From: Achromobacter ruhlandii
GTDB taxonomy: Bacteria > Pseudomonadota > Gammaproteobacteria > Burkholderiales > Burkholderiaceae_B
Direction: 5' to 3'
NCBI RefSeq assembly: GCF_902859695.1
Contig: NZ_CADIJL010000008.1
Coordinates: 162,339-226,338 of the forward strand
Length of the DNA stretch: 64,000 bases
The position numbers and the translations under genes are program-made. Positions 1-6,738 of this stretch are shown piece after piece. The notes beneath the pieces are model-generated. The model was given only the letters and a program-made list of their open reading frames with translations, did not search any database and was not told the DNA's origin. The stretch's first letter is position 1; every line of letters starts with the position of its first letter.

Positions 1-28
1 TGTATGAGAAATAGTCAGTGAGCACCAA

Positions 29-268
29 ATGAATACTCGAAAAGCGATACTGTTCGTGTTGATCGTAGTCATTGTGAGTATAGGGGCTTGGGCAACCTGG
101 AAAACGATGTATCACACTGATAGCGATGGTCATGGTCACGGCCTGAATGCAACCCATGAAAACAACATCTCTCAGATACTCAACTGGATGGGCAGCATGT
201 TTAGCGCCAAGCCTACCGTGCATGATCCAGCTCACGAAGAAAAAACTCCGCCCAAGCAGGAGAGATAA
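29..268 (+). CDS. Small membrane-anchored His-rich protein
   Basis: A 79-residue protein with one N-terminal hydrophobic segment (about residues 6-23), which should anchor it in the inner membrane with the rest in the periplasm. The tail has His clusters (HGHGH near residue 35, then scattered HEN, HDPAHEE), the kind of composition seen in small proteins beside heavy-metal efflux genes. I do not recognise a named family. The downstream metal genes suggest a metal-related role, but that is inference from context only. The start is the first ATG before the hydrophobic segment. Confidence 0.6.
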   Translation: MNTRKAILFVLIVVIVSIGAWATWKTMYHTDSDGHGHGLNATHENNISQILNWMGSMFSAKPTVHDPAHEEKTPPKQER

Positions 269-320
269 CCATCCCCCGGCCACAACAGGCCAAGGGGGTC
301 ATGAACCACCAATATACCGA

Positions 321-660
321 TCAGCGGCCGCGCATCCAGCTGCCATTGTGCTGCATCATTTGCTGCTGCATACCCATGCAGGTTCCCATCATCTGCTGGC
401 GTCGGTTGATTGCCTGAGTTGACACATCCTTGGGATTCCACCATCCCATCCATCCCATCCCATCCCATCCCATCCCATCCCATGGCATGCCATGCCATGC
501 CATGCATGCATGCCACTGCCACCGCAGCAGCCTGAGCCGCCAGAGAACGTCATTTCCCAGGTTTTTCGTTCTTAGCAGGTTCGTGGTGGGCATAAACCTT
601 GGCCGCTCCATCGGATTTAACCAAAATGACATCATAAGCGACTGAATTTGGGCTTTCCAT
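321..660 (-). pseudogene. Debris of small Met/His-rich protein(s)
   Basis: Two minus-strand stretches look like protein remnants. From 660 to 549 a 36-residue frame (MESPNSVAYDVILVK..., ending in KNEKPGK and a stop) reads like the C-terminal part of a periplasmic protein. In another frame, 522-321, a Met/Trp/Gly/Asp-rich stretch made by the pentamer repeat ends in a Met/Gln-rich tail (QQMMGTCMGMQQQMMQ), the composition of small metal-binding periplasmic proteins. Neither has an intact 5' end, and the transposase remnant starts immediately upstream. I read this as decayed metal-resistance accessory genes. Confidence 0.3.
441..514. repeat. Pentanucleotide tandem repeat (CCATC/CCATG)n
   Basis: About 14 near-perfect tandem copies of a 5-bp unit. 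The first block is CCATC with one 4-bp unit; it shifts to CCATG and closes with CATGCATGC. In minus-strand translation the array gives alternating Met, Gly, Trp and Asp. Short tandem arrays like this are prone to slippage. Confidence 0.85.
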
Positions 661-663
661 CCC

Positions 664-828
664 GGGCGAGCCCCTGCGGCACGCCTAGAGCTGCTAGGCC
701 GACACCGCAAGACGCGCTACCGTGGTTTGGCCAAGAACACGGCCCAACTCTTCTCGCTGTTCGGCTTCGCCAATCTGGTGCTGGCGCGCCGTTGGCTACT
801 CGACGCCAACACCCAAGGTGCGTCCTGA
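664..828 (+). pseudogene. C-terminal remnant of an IS5-type transposase
   Basis: The frame ending at the TGA at 826-828 encodes a tail with RHRKTRYRGLAKNTAQLF followed by FANLVLARRWLL. This is the C-terminal signature of IS5-group DDE transposases (K-T-R-Y-R-G-L-x-K-N). The catalytic core upstream is missing and sequence before about 664 does not continue it, so only the 3' end of the insertion sequence is left. The ~130 bp after the stop, up to about 960, is probably the IS end, though I cannot define an inverted repeat without its partner. Confidence 0.7.
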
Positions 829-1120
829 AAACGGAAAATGGGCATAACGCCACGCAAAAACAGCGACTGGACTGGGAAATCAGGCCTGATTTCCCAATCA
901 AATCTACCTCGCCCGCCTCTCGCTTTGGGGCAAGGTGAATTGTTCAGCATTTCCCTAGGCAATATATTTTCAGGTGGGCTAATTAGCCGCCTTGGTAGAG
1001 GGCTTCACGCTGCTTCTTTTCTTCCGTTGTCACCCTCATGCAGTTGCGCTTCACCTCGTTCGCTGTAGTCGGCTTGCGGAAGGACTTCCACCTTCAAGAT
1101 CGCGCCCGTGCCGGGCGCAC
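829..1120. other. Gene-free stretch: IS end and downstream sequence
   Basis: No supportable gene. The first ~130 bp follow the transposase remnant and are probably non-coding IS end. The rest runs to the terminator of the TonB receptor gene. Confidence 0.4.
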
Positions 1121-1151
1121 AACAAAAGGGGCTGACATCAGCCAGCCCCTT
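1121..1151 (-). terminator. Rho-independent terminator of the TonB receptor gene
   Basis: A 9-bp perfect stem, AAGGGGCTG (1126-1134) with CAGCCCCTT (1143-1151), 8-nt loop, followed on the minus strand by TTGTTG. It sits 24 bp beyond the receptor stop codon. Confidence 0.7.
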
Positions 1152-1174
1152 CATGCACGAACGATCGACGCTAA

Positions 1175-3277
1175 TCAGAAAGCGTACTTCACCCCAACCT
1201 GAATCAGGCGTGGCATGCCTACTTGAATGCCACGAGTGCGATCAACGATGTAGGTCTTGTCGAACAGGTTCTTCCCGGTGACGAATGCGGACAGCGCCTT
1301 GTCAAAGCGATAGTTGAGCGCTGTGTTCCACACGGTGTAAGCCGCAATTTCGCCCTTTTGTCCGTCAGCAGTCGGCAAGACTGTATTGGCAAAATCGGAA
1401 TACTGGCTACCGACATACTGGGCTTCGATTTCGCCTCTGAAAGGCCCTACGCCATAACCAACAGCAGCCGTCAGTGTATGTTCGGGGGCATACGCCTGTC
1501 GCTTGCCCTGAGCACCGACGATTGCACCGCTGGCAACATTGCGGAAAGCCTCGGTTTGTTCGGCGGTCGGCAACCATGTGTAAGCCATACGACCAAAAAC
1601 GCCATTGGAGAACTCAGCATTGGCCGCCAATTCAAGCCCTTCGAACAAGGCCTTGCCTTGGGAAAGCGGTGTGCTGCCACCGGCAATTGAACCAACGGCG
1701 ATCAGGTTGTCGTAATCGTTGCGGAAATAGGCCGCCTGGACGGAGACGCCCGACAAGGGTTGGGCACGAACACCGAATTCAAAATTCAGCGATTTTTCGT
1801 AATCCACATCCACCACGGTGCCCGTGCCACCAATCAGATCCTCGACGCGCGGAGGAGCAAAACCCTTGTGCAGGCTGGTGAAGACGGTCAATGTCGGCAT
1901 CGGGTTCCAGGTCGCGCCAATGCCCGGCGTGAAGGTATGAACACTGTTTTCACCGCTCTGACCGGTCAGGCGATTGGTCCGCTCGGCTTTGATCGACTCA
2001 TAACGGGCAATAGGCGTCACGCTGAACTGGCCAATGTCGAAACGGTTGGCAACGAAGCCGGAGTAGGCGCTGGTCTGGCGATGATTATTCTCGGCCAGGG
2101 TGCCGGTGCGTGCCGTCGGGCTGGTGCCGTTGATCTGTATGCGATTCTGCTCCTCGAAATGAGCACGAACACCCGCCTGAAACTCACCCAGTCCATGCGC
2201 TACGGTCAGACGTGGTTCTATCCCCCAGGTTTCGTAACTGCGTAGACGCCCCTGGGTGGAGTTGCAGGTATCGGGATCAATCGCAACACCGGCCAGACGA
2301 GAAGGATTCAATGCTGCGCATTGTGCATCCTGACTGTTGCTGGCCTGACGCCACCAATCGCGATCGAACTTCGAGTAATACACGCTGGTCGTCAGCGTTG
2401 ATTTATCGCTGATCAGGAAATCATGCGTTGCGGAAAGCCCAACCCGTTCCGCTTCAAAACGATCATTTTTGAACGGATTGTAGCGAGCCTCCAAGCGGTC
2501 GAACTCGGCCTGGGTCAAGCCGGAATAGGTCAACATCGAATCTTCTTTGTAGAAGTTCCCGCGCAAGGTGATCGCATGCCGCTCACTCAATATGGCGCCA
2601 TACTTGATATTGAGGTCATCCAGTTTGTGATTCATGTTGTCCCGGGCACCGTCACCTTCCTTGTGCCCGTAGTCCACCGTAAAACCGCCACCACCCACAT
2701 TCACCTTGCCGTTGAAGTAGTCACGGTTGCCGACGACACCCTGGACATAACCCCCAAAACTCTGGCGCGGTGCCGGCGTAATGTAGTTCACCACGCCACC
2801 AACCGTTTGCGGGCCGAACATCAGGGAACTGGCCCCCTTCAAGACTTCGATCCGCTCGTAACGGTCCACCATGGGATGGTAGTAGCTGGCATTGTCACCG
2901 TAGGGCGCATAGGCCAGAGGCAAACCGTCTTCGAGCAGGGTGATTTTGGTTGAACGCGTCGGGTTCAGGCCGCGCATGGCAATGTTGGGGCGCAAACCGA
3001 AACCCTCTTCATCGCGGGCATGAACACCGGGAACTTTGCGCAAGGCTTCATTCACGGTGAAAACGTGAGAATCTTCCAGTTCCTTCTTGCCAAGAATCTG
3101 GCCGGCACCACCCAGGGTCGACAGATTTTCTTCGCTACCGATCACCTGAATGGTAGCCAAGGTTTTTTCAGCGGCGCCTTCCTTGGCATATACAGCCGGA
3201 ACGCAAGCATATGCAGCGGCAATCGCCAGGACGAGCGGGGTGGGAGAAAATGAATTTCTCGATAAGCAATACTTCAT
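1175..3277 (-). CDS. FecA-like TonB-dependent outer-membrane receptor
   Basis: A 700-residue receptor that should import an iron chelate or other metal complex across the outer membrane using TonB energy. A signal peptide with cleavage near VYA (residue 31) precedes a TonB-box-like stretch (TIQVIG). A plug domain runs from about 55 to 165 with the family motifs VNEALRKVPGVHARDE, RGLNP and VLKGASSLMFGP, then a beta-barrel ending in the usual aromatic C-terminus (KYAF). The KGASSLMFGPQTVGGVVNY region resembles ferric-citrate-type receptors. No FecIR regulators lie next to it. A Fur-box-like site about 105 bp upstream suggests iron repression. The substrate is not determined. Confidence 0.9.
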   Translation of the reverse strand: MKYCLSRNSFSPTPLVLAIAAAYACVPAVYAKEGAAEKTLATIQVIGSEENLSTLGGAGQILGKKELEDSHVFTVNEALRKVPGVHARDEEGFGLRPNIAMRGLNPTRSTKITLLEDGLPLAYAPYGDNASYYHPMVDRYERIEVLKGASSLMFGPQTVGGVVNYITPAPRQSFGGYVQGVVGNRDYFNGKVNVGGGGFTVDYGHKEGDGARDNMNHKLDDLNIKYGAILSERHAITLRGNFYKEDSMLTYSGLTQAEFDRLEARYNPFKNDRFEAERVGLSATHDFLISDKSTLTTSVYYSKFDRDWWRQASNSQDAQCAALNPSRLAGVAIDPDTCNSTQGRLRSYETWGIEPRLTVAHGLGEFQAGVRAHFEEQNRIQINGTSPTARTGTLAENNHRQTSAYSGFVANRFDIGQFSVTPIARYESIKAERTNRLTGQSGENSVHTFTPGIGATWNPMPTLTVFTSLHKGFAPPRVEDLIGGTGTVVDVDYEKSLNFEFGVRAQPLSGVSVQAAYFRNDYDNLIAVGSIAGGSTPLSQGKALFEGLELAANAEFSNGVFGRMAYTWLPTAEQTEAFRNVASGAIVGAQGKRQAYAPEHTLTAAVGYGVGPFRGEIEAQYVGSQYSDFANTVLPTADGQKGEIAAYTVWNTALNYRFDKALSAFVTGKNLFDKTYIVDRTRGIQVGMPRLIQVGVKYAF

Positions 3278-3380
3278 GGAGAATCTCCGAAGGCAGTTTT
3301 AGCGGTACTGGCTGGCTGCCTAGGAAAGCTCCCTCGGTTGCTGGCTTGTAAGTTGGTAAGAACATCTGTCATAAATTGTA

Positions 3381-3399
3381 AATGAAAGTAAATCTCATT
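3381..3399 (-). promoter_or_regulatory. Fur-box-like operator
   Basis: AATGAAAGTAAATCTCATT is a 9-1-9 imperfect inverted repeat with 7 of 9 arm positions matched. By my hand alignment it agrees at 15 of 19 positions with the AATGAGAAT-n-ATTCTCATT form of the Fur site. It lies about 105 bp upstream of the receptor start in an AT-rich stretch. Confidence 0.5.
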
Positions 3400-3489
3400 T
3401 CAATTCAGGAATTAATTCTACTTTGTTAGATTGGTCATCAATTTGATGTTGCGAGGGTTTCGGCCTGTTTTCGGTAAGCGGATTGGTTT

Positions 3490-3630
3490 ATCTTGAGGCG
3501 CTGATGGCAGGTAAAGCAGCGATTCGAGCACCAACAAGTTCGCACCCATATCTGCGAAGACTATATCCACATCATGGACTCCCCGAATACCACCAGCCCG
3601 AGGAACAAGATCTTGATGCCCATAGCGCGG
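3490..3630 (-). pseudogene. C-terminal fragment of a second metal P-type ATPase
   Basis: Minus-strand translation gives MGIKILFLGLVVFGESMMW, then an in-frame stop, and in the next frame VFADMGANLLVLESLLY. Together these match the last transmembrane region of CadA/ZntA ATPases; the intact CadA here has GIKVVFLGLAVFG and VFADMGASLLVV. A frameshift near 3567 and loss of everything upstream make it a relic. It lies downstream of the czcI-like gene on the same strand. Confidence 0.65.
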
Positions 3631-3684
3631 CTCAGGCCGCGAACGCGAAGGGAAAGCGAATCAGGGAAACGCCCGTCCCGTCGA

Positions 3685-4002
3685 TCAGGCGGAGATGGAC
3701 CAATTGGGACGTTCGGGCTGGCCGCCAGGTGGGGATGTCAAAAACGGGACTGTCCGAAAATGATCAGCAACAACACCGATTTCGGGCACCGAACTGCTAA
3801 AGGCGGTCAATGCGGCAATACAGCCCGCATGACAGACAGCACAATCATTGTCCACATCGGAAAGAGAATCTTTGACAAGCTTCTCGTTATCTTCAGCCTG
3901 ATGCTTGTGGTCGTGATGACTGAAGTGCTGTGCCGATCCCGTTTCGTGCTGGCAACAGGTAGCGGGCACAACCCAGAAAATCTGGAGCGGCAAGACAATC
4001 AA
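3685..4002 (-). CDS. czcI: CzcI-like metal-resistance accessory protein
   Basis: About 105 residues: a hydrophobic leader (IVLPLQIFWVVPATCCQHE), a His-rich block HFSHHDHKH, a CAVCHAGC motif and a C-terminus PERPNWSISA. This order matches the small periplasmic CzcI proteins linked to cobalt-zinc-cadmium efflux operons. No ATG fits: family members start M-R-R, but here the codon before CGT CGC TGG (4029-4027) is ATA, and the next start-like codon in frame is TTG at 4002. The gene may therefore be poorly translated or dead. No czcCBA genes are in the window. Confidence 0.6.
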   Translation of the reverse strand: MIVLPLQIFWVVPATCCQHETGSAQHFSHHDHKHQAEDNEKLVKDSLSDVDNDCAVCHAGCIAALTAFSSSVPEIGVVADHFRTVPFLTSPPGGQPERPNWSISA

Positions 4003-4167
4003 CAGGAGAATGGAAAGCCAGCGACGTATGGTATGAGTATTAACAGAATTGAAGTGTGTTCAAAAAGCCAAGCCGGCAGCGCAAATTGAATTTGAAGGCG
4101 AGTTGACGATGACCAGAGTTTCTCTAGTCATCGTCCGATGGGCGACACATCCTTCCTCGGCGTGCAG

Positions 4168-4545
4168 TTAACCGCCCTGGTACAATGCATCGTGCTGCTT
4201 CCGTTCTTCCGGTGTCATTTTCATGGATGGTGCAGGGGTGTTGTGCTGGAGTTTGTCGACATGCTGCCATTTCCCATCGCGGTAGGCATATTCGTGCGGA
4301 ATCAGTGCCCAGCCTTGGTCACCGCCCACGTAACGATACTGGCCATCCGCGCTAACCGGATTGCGTTTGAAGTCATCGAGCTCCTGTTGCACTTGCTGGG
4401 CGGATTTGCTGCCCGAGTCGTGCGCCGGGTAGAATTTTGTCGTACCCTCCGGCGTGCTGTGCATGACCGACTCGGCCAACACCTGCCCTGACAGGGCCAA
4501 ACCAGCACAGAGAACGGGGATGGAAAGGGCTTGTTTGACGTTCAT
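4168..4545 (-). CDS. Exported protein, DUF4148-like
   Basis: A 125-residue secreted protein with a clear signal peptide (cleavage near LAES, about residue 24). The mature part contains the KSAQQVQQELDDFKRNP segment typical of DUF4148 proteins of beta-proteobacteria, then an aromatic-rich GQYRYVGGDQGW and PHEYAYRDGKWQHVDK, and a charged end (MTPEERKQHD). Function unknown; such genes often sit beside metal-responsive two-component systems. It is divergent from the response regulator at 4691, so the 145-bp gap probably holds both promoters. Confidence 0.6.
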   Translation of the reverse strand: MNVKQALSIPVLCAGLALSGQVLAESVMHSTPEGTTKFYPAHDSGSKSAQQVQQELDDFKRNPVSADGQYRYVGGDQGWALIPHEYAYRDGKWQHVDKLQHNTPAPSMKMTPEERKQHDALYQGG

Positions 4546-4690
4546 GATAGAACTCCTTCAATGATGTTTAGGTTCATCGGGTTTGGGGTATGCCGAACAA
4601 CTGAACGGCATGGATGAACTATAAAAAATCAGCACTGACAGAACGCCAACAGGAAGTTTACAAAATTGACATCTTTCGATTCGTGAAGAA

Positions 4691-5374
4691 ATGAAACTAT
4701 TGGTTGTCGAAGATGAGCAAAAGCTTGCCCAATACCTGCAAAAAGGATTGGGTACCGCAGGCTTTGTCGTTGACCTTGCCCACGACGGCGTAACGGGACT
4801 CCACATGAGCTTGGAGTTCGATTACGCGGCCATCATCCTCGACTCCATGCTGCCCGGCATGGACGGGCTCTCCTTGTTGGCTGCCTTGCGCACAAAGAAG
4901 CAAACACCGGTATTGATGCTGACCGCGCTGGGCAAAGTGGAGGACCGGGTTAACGGTTTGCAGACCGGCGCCGACGATTATCTGGTCAAGCCGTTTGCCT
5001 TTTCTGAGCTGATCGCTCGAATCCAGGGACTGCTGCGCCGGTCGGTGCCGCAGCAACCGGAAGCCACGCCGAACCGTCTTGCACTGCACGATCTTGAAAT
5101 GGACCTGGCTCGTCGCAAGGTCTCCAGGAACGGTCAGCGCGTCGATCTGAGTGCCAAGGAGTTCCTGCTGCTTTCTCTGTTTCTAAGGAAACAAGGCGAG
5201 GTGCTGTCACGAACCGAGATTGCCGAGCAGGTTTGGGATATGAACTTCGATAGCAACACCAATGTAGTCGAAGTTTCCATCAAGCGACTTCGCGCCAAAA
5301 TGGATACGCCCTTCGAGACGCAGTTGTTGCATACCGTACGCGGCATGGGCTATGTCCTCGAACTGCGCGAATGA
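4691..5374 (+). CDS. OmpR-family response regulator, CzcR/CopR-like
   Basis: A 227-residue two-domain regulator. The receiver domain has the acidic pair E7/D8, the phospho-acceptor D51 (IILDSMLPGMDG) and the conserved Lys in DDYLVKPFAF. The C-terminal winged helix (about 125-225) carries LSAKEFLLLSLFLR and the recognition part TNVVEVSIKRLRAKMD, typical of heavy-metal response regulators. It overlaps the kinase gene by 4 bp (ATGA), so the two are translationally coupled. Metal neighbours on both sides suggest control of metal or copper resistance; which metal cannot be read from sequence. Confidence 0.9.
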   Translation: MKLLVVEDEQKLAQYLQKGLGTAGFVVDLAHDGVTGLHMSLEFDYAAIILDSMLPGMDGLSLLAALRTKKQTPVLMLTALGKVEDRVNGLQTGADDYLVKPFAFSELIARIQGLLRRSVPQQPEATPNRLALHDLEMDLARRKVSRNGQRVDLSAKEFLLLSLFLRKQGEVLSRTEIAEQVWDMNFDSNTNVVEVSIKRLRAKMDTPFETQLLHTVRGMGYVLELRE

Positions 5375-6702
5375 GACTCAGAACAATGATCAATCCGACG
5401 CTGAACAGTCGCCTCATACGCTGGCTCGCTTCGCTGAGTTTGGGTGTTCTGGTGTGTTTGTGCCTCGGCGTCTTTTTCTCGGTCAAAGCCAACCTTGAAA
5501 CACAACAGGACCTGCGTCTTGAAAAGCTCAGCACGGCAATTCGGCACCTGTTTGAAGAAACACCGGGACACCTGCAAGCGGGATCACTTGAACACGACCT
5601 GGACGATCTTCTGAAAATCAATCGGGACTCACATCTCAAGTTAATCGATAGGCTGGGTGAGGCTCGCTTCATCTCGATGCCAAGTGCGTGGCCATCAAAA
5701 GCTCGCTTTTATTCGTTTGCACTCCCCGGTGAAGCGCAGAGGACAGATTTTGCCGTTGCCGAATTGGCACTTGAGACTGCGCCCGATGAAGCGATTCTGG
5801 ATCGCCTCGCAGCCATCCTCTGGGGGGCTGCCTTGATCGGGAGTGCCGCAATCACCCTTGGCGGCTACTTGGTCGTTTATTTCGGACTGGCCCCCATTCG
5901 GACGCTGGCTGAGCAAACGCGCAGTCTCGCAATCCTTTCCCTCGACACGCGCTTGGAAACAGAGGGTATCCCTGCCGAGTTGCAAGTTCTCGTCGATCAT
6001 TTCAACGAGTTGCTGAATCGACTGGAAAAAGCCTATCAGCAACTCGAAGGGTTCAATGCCGATGTGGCTCACGAATTGAGAACCCCATTGGCAAACATCA
6101 TCGCCAGCAGCGAGTTGGCCTTGCGTAGCAACGACAAGGACGAACACCTGCGCGATTGCATCGGTTCAAATCTCGAAGAAATGCACCGGTTGTCGTGCAT
6201 CGTTAATGACATGCTGTTTCTGTCGCAAGCCGACCGGGGTGCTAAAGCCCGGCGGATGCCTATTCAAAGCCTTGCCCAGCTCTGCGCCGAAGTGGCCGAC
6301 TACTACGAAGCGGTGCTGATCGAATCTGACCTTCAATGGTCTATCGAAGGCGATGCATCAGGCCAGTACGACGCGGCGCTGCTCCGGCGCGTGCTGTCCA
6401 ATCTGCTGAATAATGCGGCTCGGTATGCCGATCACGGAAGTTCAATCGTGATTCGTATCGCCGCGGAAACTCATGGACACATCAAGCTCTCGGTGATCAA
6501 TCGAGGGGAACCGATTTCTGCCGAGAGTCTGCCTCATATCTTCGACCGCTTTTTCCGCGTAGATGCCTCACGTAGCCACGGTCATCAGAATCATGGACTG
6601 GGTCTCGCCATCGTTGGCGCGATTGCCCGGATGCATGACGGGGAGGCCTTCGCAAAATCCGCCCATGGTGAGACAGAAATAGGCGTACGACTGGCCGGCT
6701 GA
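5371..6702 (+). CDS. Membrane sensor histidine kinase, CzcS/CusS-like
   Basis: A 443-residue partner of the regulator. Two membrane segments (about 12-33 and 148-172) flank a periplasmic sensor of ~110 residues; then a HAMP linker, an H-box FNADVAHELRTPLANII with the phospho-accepting His, an N-box LSNLLNNAARYA, and a G-box GLGLAIVGAI near the C-terminus. The order matches heavy-metal sensor kinases. It ends just before a weak hairpin shared with the convergent CadA gene. Confidence 0.88.
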   Translation: MRLRTMINPTLNSRLIRWLASLSLGVLVCLCLGVFFSVKANLETQQDLRLEKLSTAIRHLFEETPGHLQAGSLEHDLDDLLKINRDSHLKLIDRLGEARFISMPSAWPSKARFYSFALPGEAQRTDFAVAELALETAPDEAILDRLAAILWGAALIGSAAITLGGYLVVYFGLAPIRTLAEQTRSLAILSLDTRLETEGIPAELQVLVDHFNELLNRLEKAYQQLEGFNADVAHELRTPLANIIASSELALRSNDKDEHLRDCIGSNLEEMHRLSCIVNDMLFLSQADRGAKARRMPIQSLAQLCAEVADYYEAVLIESDLQWSIEGDASGQYDAALLRRVLSNLLNNAARYADHGSSIVIRIAAETHGHIKLSVINRGEPISAESLPHIFDRFFRVDASRSHGHQNHGLGLAIVGAIARMHDGEAFAKSAHGETEIGVRLAG

Positions 6703-6704
6703 TG

Positions 6705-6737
6705 GCCCCGCTGCTTTTTGCCAACCAACAACGGGGC
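6705..6737. terminator. Weak convergent terminator hairpin
   Basis: GCCCCG (6705-6710) can pair with CGGGGC (6732-6737) across a 21-nt loop that includes a run of five T. It lies between the convergent kinase and CadA genes. Only 6 bp of stem, so support is modest. Confidence 0.3.
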
Positions 6738-6738
6738 T

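Noticed and set aside
441..514. CRISPR-like array
   Set aside because: Units are 5 bp with no spacers; it is a microsatellite.
3574..4089. 171-codon + frame
   Set aside because: Antisense to the czcI-like gene and the ATPase fragment, both of which have recognisable motifs on the minus strand.
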